Of a stretch of 18,027 nucleotides of DNA, positions 14,249-18,027 are shown one piece after another; position 1 is the stretch's first letter; each line of letters opens with the position of its first letter. Origin of the DNA: Mucilaginibacter sp. (GTDB lineage Bacteria > Bacteroidota > Bacteroidia > Sphingobacteriales > Sphingobacteriaceae). The DNA is taken from assembly GCA_028288315.1 (NCBI GenBank), contig JAQBNY010000196.1, positions 1 through 18,027 of the forward strand, written 5' to 3'. A model generated the notes under the pieces. That model did not search any database. It was not told where the DNA came from and worked only from the letters and a program-made list of their open reading frames with translations. The translations under genes were made by a program, and so were the position numbers.

Positions 14249-15460
14249 TTATTTAAATTTTAAAGCGAGTGTTACTACATCGCTGTTTAAACCTGTCGAC
14301 CGCATGTAGTGGCCATACCTCAGCTCGAGCGTGTTTAAATGCTGCATGCCAAGTACTCCGTTTGGTGGCGCCAGGCGCCAGTTTAAGCCTACAAAATTAC
14401 TATGCAGGGTTGATAGGTCGTAATCGCTTGTATAATAAGTATCTGTAGGATTATGCTGACCGTAAGGTGCAAAATACCGGGTTCCTACCTGATTGTTATA
14501 CCTATAAAAAGGGCTTACTGATACAAAGGATGTTAATTTAACTGGCACTTCAATTTCGGCAGTATGGGCCTTTATACCCCAGCTGTCCATATAATATCTG
14601 TAGAAGGTGCGAATTACAAAATGATCATCCAGAAAATAATTAAAGCGTAGGCCAATGGGTAACTTATATCGTTTATCAGGTAGGTTTTCAACCCTTTCAG
14701 AACCATCTGTAAAGTAATCGCGCTGGTATTTGGTAGCCAGTAAGCCATGCTGATATGATGGTTCTACTATAAATAATGCCTGTAAACGGGGGGTAAGTAC
14801 CTGAGATAATGAAAATGAAGTACTGAATGAATTGCGGGGACTATAGTCCACTGGTCCCCTTCCGTCATGGCCTGACCCGGAACCATAACCCGCGGGCCTT
14901 AGCTCTACCGGTAAAATCACTTTCCAGGTATCGAGAAAAGCCTGTGCCTTAAAATCAAACTGGGTGTTTTTATCTTTTGAAACCCTGGTAAGGTTAAAGC
15001 CAAAACCAGCCGACTGATAATCAAACTCATGCGAGTAAGAGCCGGTAAAACCAAAAGCATTGCCTGTTTTTTCGTTTGAACGTGTCCAGTTTAAAGATGG
15101 GTAAATACGGGTATCCTGCCTTGAAGCTGATGATACACTATAAGGGTCAATTTTATCTGACGATGCTGATGTATAATGATCAATCCCTAACTCAAAAAGA
15201 TAGGTGTCTTTGTGTCCGTTCTTGGTGAATTTTGACATTTGAAGATCAAGTGTATTAGCAAGATCGGTCAGTTTTTCGGTGCCAATACCGCCGGTAACGG
15301 CCGAGTTGTTACCGTTTTGATTATAATAAGCCGAAACAAAGTTAACCTCTTCAACCTTTAGCTTACGCGATTGGTATCCGGTACTATCTTTAGTGGTTTG
15401 CGCGTGCGATGCCAGGATGCCCATGTATAAACCAAGCACACTTAAATATATTTTTCTCAT
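14249..15460 (-). CDS. DUF3570 outer-membrane beta-barrel protein, copy A
   Basis: A 403-residue DUF3570 protein, paralogue of the one at 11711-13015. Signal peptide 1-20 (MRKIYLSVLGLYMGILASHA, cleaved before QTT). The core starts with SRKLKVEEVNFVSAYYNQNG and NSAVTGGIGTEKLTDLANTL. Strands with alternating aromatic residues follow, such as YFLDDHFVIRTFYRYYMDSW and VSVSPFYRYNNQVGTRYFAP, ending in LELRYGHY and TLALKFK. A Gly/Ser-rich loop (YGSGSGHDGRGPVDYSPRNS) sits where copy B has a longer insert. The gene is directly downstream (12 bp) of DUF4266 copy A. The near identity of signal and core layout with copy B indicates an old tandem duplication. Predicted location is the outer membrane; the function of the family is unknown. 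Confidence 0.9.
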   Translation of the reverse strand: MRKIYLSVLGLYMGILASHAQTTKDSTGYQSRKLKVEEVNFVSAYYNQNGNNSAVTGGIGTEKLTDLANTLDLQMSKFTKNGHKDTYLFELGIDHYTSASSDKIDPYSVSSASRQDTRIYPSLNWTRSNEKTGNAFGFTGSYSHEFDYQSAGFGFNLTRVSKDKNTQFDFKAQAFLDTWKVILPVELRPAGYGSGSGHDGRGPVDYSPRNSFSTSFSLSQVLTPRLQALFIVEPSYQHGLLATKYQRDYFTDGSERVENLPDKRYKLPIGLRFNYFLDDHFVIRTFYRYYMDSWGIKAHTAEIEVPVKLTSFVSVSPFYRYNNQVGTRYFAPYGQHNPTDTYYTSDYDLSTLHSNFVGLNWRLAPPNGVLGMQHLNTLELRYGHYMRSTGLNSDVVTLALKFK

Positions 15461-15472
15461 TAATTGCTTAGT

Positions 15473-15703
15473 TTAATTACAGCCACAACCACCACCACTT
15501 TTGCCACCATTGGCACCAGAACCACCTTCTCGATATAGTTGGAAACTTTGTTCGAATTTTTGTGATTTCCGGGCAGAAAGCTCCATTTCGGAATCATTTA
15601 ACCTGTTTTTCTGATACGGTTTAACAGAAACACATGAGTGCAGTATACCTGCGAAGCACAGGCACAGTATACTAACTCCAATAACACGTTGGATTTTTTT
15701 CAT
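15473..15703 (-). CDS. DUF4266 small lipoprotein, copy A
   Basis: A 76-residue lipoprotein. The hydrophobic signal ends in the lipobox LHSC with Cys24. The mature protein reads VSVKPYQKNRLNDSEMELSA, then RKSQKFEQSFQLYREG, and the tail GSGANGGKSGGGCGCN with Cys73 and Cys75. The CxC-Asn end and the SGAN block match copy B at 13041-13262. The SGA part resembles the context in which ApbE adds FMN to Ser/Thr, but the residue after Ala is Asn, so flavinylation is a speculation. It lies between the thioredoxin gene (60 bp away) and DUF3570 copy A (12 bp). The CxC could be a substrate of the thioredoxin-like protein. Confidence 0.9.
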   Translation of the reverse strand: MKKIQRVIGVSILCLCFAGILHSCVSVKPYQKNRLNDSEMELSARKSQKFEQSFQLYREGGSGANGGKSGGGCGCN

Positions 15704-15734
15704 ATCGGGGGCTTATTATCTATTAAACTTATTG

Positions 15735-15750
15735 CCGGTTATTTAACCGG
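15735..15750. other. Hairpin between thioredoxin and DUF4266 genes
   Basis: CCGGTT (15735-15740) and AACCGG (15745-15750) form a 6-bp stem with a 4-base loop. The T run that would make it a terminator (TTTTATTT) is on the plus strand, which has no gene here; on the minus strand it lies inside the operon and might modulate mRNA stability. Confidence 0.35.
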
Positions 15751-15763
15751 TTTTATTTCGTGA

Positions 15764-16201
15764 CTAGTTGCCAGTGTTAGTAAACGAAGAAATTTGATCC
15801 ACAAATTTCTCGGGCGATTCATTAGGAAAACCATCCCAGTCTTTTAAAACCTTGCCATGCTCGTCAATTAAAAGGGTATATGGAAATTTACCATCCGGAT
15901 TAAACTTATCAGCAAGTGCTTCGTTAAGTTTAACCTGCTCTTTACTCAGCTGATTTTTTTTCTGTCGTGGAAAATCGGCCCTAACCAAAACCAAATGATC
16001 GGCGGCATAATTAATAAAGGCCTGGTTTTCTAAAATTTCTTTTCGCTCCCTTATACATGGGCCGCACCAGTCCGAGCCGGAAAAATTGATCAAGATAAGC
16101 TTATGTGATTTAGCTGCTTCTGCGGTAGCTTGGTTATAGTCGCCCAGCCATGTAACATTTGTAAGTAGTGCTATAATAAAAGAAACAAATAATATTTTCA
16201 T
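15764..16201 (-). CDS. Thioredoxin-like protein (WCGPC), exported
   Basis: A 145-residue thioredoxin-fold protein. The first 18 residues look like a signal peptide (MKILFVSFIIALLTNVTW), so it should act in the periplasm. The active site is GSDWCGPC, with Cys46 and Cys49, in the strand-helix context LILINFSGSDWCGPCIRERK. The cis-Pro loop is probably KFPYTLLIDEHG (about 104-115). The mid-region insert ADFPRQKKNQLSKEQVKLNE is typical of the thioredoxin_7/DUF255-like type. It follows the Rieske gene by 9 bp and precedes the first DUF4266-DUF3570 pair by 60 bp. With CxC tails on the DUF4266 lipoproteins next door, a role in keeping those thiols reduced is plausible but unproven. Confidence 0.9.
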   Translation of the reverse strand: MKILFVSFIIALLTNVTWLGDYNQATAEAAKSHKLILINFSGSDWCGPCIRERKEILENQAFINYAADHLVLVRADFPRQKKNQLSKEQVKLNEALADKFNPDGKFPYTLLIDEHGKVLKDWDGFPNESPEKFVDQISSFTNTGN

Positions 16202-16210
16202 AATGGTATT

Positions 16211-16636
16211 TTATGAGTAAACCCTTAATGATGTGCCTGTTAAAGTTGTTTTATAAGTACTTAAGTTGTTGCGGGCAGGCGAGTTTAGCACACCCCCAGT
16301 TTCTGTAAATGCCGAACCATGATTGTTGCAATAAAAATGGCTTGCAGATGGCTGGTATATAAGCGGATAGCTCTCATGTGTACATGATTGCTGCACCGCA
16401 ATGTATGCACCTGCTGTAGTACGTGCTACTAAAACTCCGTTAAATGCTATATAGCCACCGTTATTAAGTAATGCGGCATTGGCAGATGCAGTTAGGTCAA
16501 GTGTGAAGTCGACATTGCTTGGTCCGTTAATTGAATTGCCAGCCGAATTACTGCTTTTAGAACAACCAATGCAATTTATAACAACCAACGATGCTGCACT
16601 AACTCCGATAGCCGATAGAAACTCTTTTCTGTCCAT
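16211..16636 (-). CDS. Rieske [2Fe-2S] protein, exported, lipoprotein-like
   Basis: A 141-residue small Rieske iron-sulfur protein. The cluster ligands are C85-T-H87 in QQSCTHESYP and C103-x-x-H106 in FYCNNHGSAF, the CxH...CxxH pattern of Rieske proteins. The N-terminus MDRKEFLSAIGVSAASLVVI resembles a Tat signal with an RK pair instead of RR, and NCIGC gives a possible lipobox (Cys25). I chose the ATG at 16636; a longer frame from a TTG at 16666 adds ten residues (MQIKFLKLSH) that would bury the signal. It is the first gene of the minus-strand operon and lies 9 bp before the thioredoxin gene. It is probably an electron carrier in the periplasm or at the outer membrane. No cytochrome b or other complex III genes are near. 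Confidence 0.88.
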   Translation of the reverse strand: MDRKEFLSAIGVSAASLVVINCIGCSKSSNSAGNSINGPSNVDFTLDLTASANAALLNNGGYIAFNGVLVARTTAGAYIAVQQSCTHESYPLIYQPSASHFYCNNHGSAFTETGGVLNSPARNNLSTYKTTLTGTSLRVYS

Positions 16637-16956
16637 GTGGCTTAGTTTTAAGAACTTAATTTGCAATTATCCAAATAAATAAAAATACAAATGCGGATGA
16701 ATGCCCTGTTTGTATCGATTAACTGCTGTTATAATAATAATTCAATATTAGCGGCCAAATCTGTATTTAACATGAAAATGATCTTTTTTAACAGTTTTTA
16801 ACACTGTATTTAGGAAATTATGCAGCAAAAAATTAAAGAAAAGTATGATTAGTCCAAATATTTCGTTCGGACTGTTAGAAAGAGGGAAACGGTATAGGTA
16901 AATACTACTTCCAAACAAAAAAGATTATTTGAGCTTATATACCCAGATTTTAACTT
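16637..16956. other. 320-bp divergent intergenic region
   Basis: No gene was supported here. It separates the divergent redox operon and the ion-channel gene, so both promoters should lie within it. It is AT-rich. An inverted repeat AGTCC...GGACT (16851-16873), extended by AA/TT, is the only structure that stood out. No full TTTG-N19-TAnnTTTG promoter was found on either strand. Confidence 0.5.
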
Positions 16957-17937
16957 ATGACGATACTTATAAATAAACAGTTCTTTAAAGTAGTAATTAC
17001 CTTTATTATCATTCTTTTTACATCATCCATAACTAATGCGCAAAAGGCCACACCAGACACTGTATACAGTGGGGTTTATATTACCAGCATACATGATATT
17101 AACTTCAAGGATAAAGAATACAATGTAAACCTGTGGCTGTGGTTAAAATACAAGAATAAAAAATTCGATTTCCTGCATAACCTTGAAGTGCCGCAGGCAA
17201 AATCTGTTACCACATCATACTCTACTATTGATTCAAGCGATAACAAGATCTATTTATTAATGAAACTGCAATGCGTGATGAAGGATTCATGGGCAATAGA
17301 TAACTTTCCGTTCGACCGGCAAAAACTGCGTTTTTCTATAGAAAACTCTCAGTTTGATTCTAAATCGCTGGTTTTTGCGGCGGATACGCTGGGCAAACAC
17401 TTCGACCCACGTTTTACGCTTAGGGGATGGCGTATTGATAGTTTGGATGTATCTACAGGCATTAAGGTCTATGAAACGGGATTTGGTGATGAAAGCTTAA
17501 AAAAACCGCATACTGAGTATAGTAACTTTAAAGTAAGGTTACAAATTGACAGGGATGCCATGGGGCTTTTTTGGAAAATGTTTCTGGGAATGTATGTTGC
17601 CTTTTTAATTGCCTATATGTGCTTTTATATCCATACGGATAGTATTGATTCGCGGTTTGGCTTAAGTGTTGGCGCTTTGTTTGCGGTTATTGGTAATAAG
17701 TATATTATAGATTCAGCACTGCCAGAATCCACTACATTTACACTGGTTGATACATTACACGGCATTACGCTGCTGTTTATCCTCATCGTTATTATTTGCA
17801 CTTCATATTCCCTAAAACTTGTTAAACAAGAGAAACTTGATAAGGCCAGAAGATTCGATTTGATTTGCGCGCAGGTTTTATTGGCTGCCTACCTGTTGCT
17901 AAACACTTACTTTATTTACGGGGCAAGCAGAATTTAA
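16957..17937 (+). CDS. Pentameric ligand-gated ion channel homologue
   Basis: A 326-residue Cys-loop-type channel relative. Residues 1-28 are a signal peptide (cleavage near TNA-Q). The extracellular ligand-binding domain is a beta-sandwich: VYSGVYITSIHDINFKDKEY (37-56), VNLWLWLKYK (57-66) and WAIDNFPFDRQKLRF (112-126), where FPFDRQ is the hallmark of the loop that in animal receptors is flanked by a disulfide; no Cys pair is present, as in other bacterial members. Four membrane segments follow: M1 about 204-225, M2 about 233-250 (SRFGLSVGALFAVIGNKYII), M3 about 265-288, M4 about 302-321. The DSALPESTTFTLVDTLHG loop links M2 and M3. The protein would form a pentameric channel in the inner membrane. 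The ligand is unknown. It is divergent from the redox operon, with 320 bp between. Confidence 0.9.
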   Translation: MTILINKQFFKVVITFIIILFTSSITNAQKATPDTVYSGVYITSIHDINFKDKEYNVNLWLWLKYKNKKFDFLHNLEVPQAKSVTTSYSTIDSSDNKIYLLMKLQCVMKDSWAIDNFPFDRQKLRFSIENSQFDSKSLVFAADTLGKHFDPRFTLRGWRIDSLDVSTGIKVYETGFGDESLKKPHTEYSNFKVRLQIDRDAMGLFWKMFLGMYVAFLIAYMCFYIHTDSIDSRFGLSVGALFAVIGNKYIIDSALPESTTFTLVDTLHGITLLFILIVIICTSYSLKLVKQEKLDKARRFDLICAQVLLAAYLLLNTYFIYGASRI

Positions 17938-18027
17938 AAAGATTACTTTTTATTAATGGGTATAAACTCTTAAAACTTTTATAAGCCCTTTTCTATTAGT
18001 ATTATACCAATATACTATATGAAAGAT

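Noticed and set aside
16637..16666. TTG start for the Rieske protein
   Set aside because: It adds ten residues ahead of the export signal; the ATG at 16636 gives a normal signal.
18019..18027. ATGAAAGAT at the right edge as a possible gene start
   Set aside because: Only three codons are visible, so nothing supports it. The 90 bp after the channel gene show no other feature.

Overview
The window looks like a chromosomal segment of a Bacteroidota bacterium, most likely from the Sphingobacteriaceae (Mucilaginibacter/Pedobacter type). The evidence is a SusC/SusD pair, lipoprotein signals of Bacteroidota style, a TTTG-N19-TAnnTTTG promoter, mostly weak ribosome-binding sites, and the DUF3570/DUF4266 families. 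The genus is inferred from protein style only. No rRNA, tRNA, CRISPR array, IS element or phage gene was seen.

Layout. (1) 1-4986, plus strand: the end of a polysaccharide utilization locus. It holds the C-terminus of a SusC-type TonB-dependent receptor, SusD, a GH30 family glycosidase, and a lipoprotein with a clan GH-A-like fold. A strong hairpin separates SusD from GH30, and a good promoter precedes the last gene. The GH30 suggests a beta-glucan substrate, but this is inference. (2) 5156-8252, minus strand: a chromate-type operon reading regulator, DUF1259 protein, ChrA. The regulator is an unusual fusion of a ChrB-like domain to an AraC-type DNA-binding domain. (3) 8286-9999, minus strand: small stress-type genes, including an Hsp20 chaperone with an unusually strong Shine-Dalgarno, a GDCCVxC Cys-rich protein and small proteins of unknown function. 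(4) 10136-11501, minus strand: an overlapping pair, APS kinase (CysC) and a sulfotransferase, which together would make PAPS and use it. A 41-42 bp tandem repeat lies upstream of it. (5) 11711-16636, minus strand: a seven-gene operon reading Rieske protein, thioredoxin, DUF4266 lipoprotein, DUF3570 outer-membrane protein, ApbE flavin transferase, DUF4266, DUF3570. The DUF4266-DUF3570 pair is present twice. (6) 16957-17937, plus strand, divergent: a pentameric ligand-gated ion channel homologue.

The most interesting unit is the redox operon. A Rieske [2Fe-2S] protein, a WCGPC thioredoxin and an ApbE FMN transferase are encoded with two copies of a small lipoprotein whose tail is nearly invariant (SGANxGK(T/S)GGGCGCN), each followed by an outer-membrane beta-barrel. 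No classical FMN_bind substrate for ApbE is present, so what ApbE flavinylates is open. The ChrB-AraC fusion and the CysC-sulfotransferase pair are the next most notable features.
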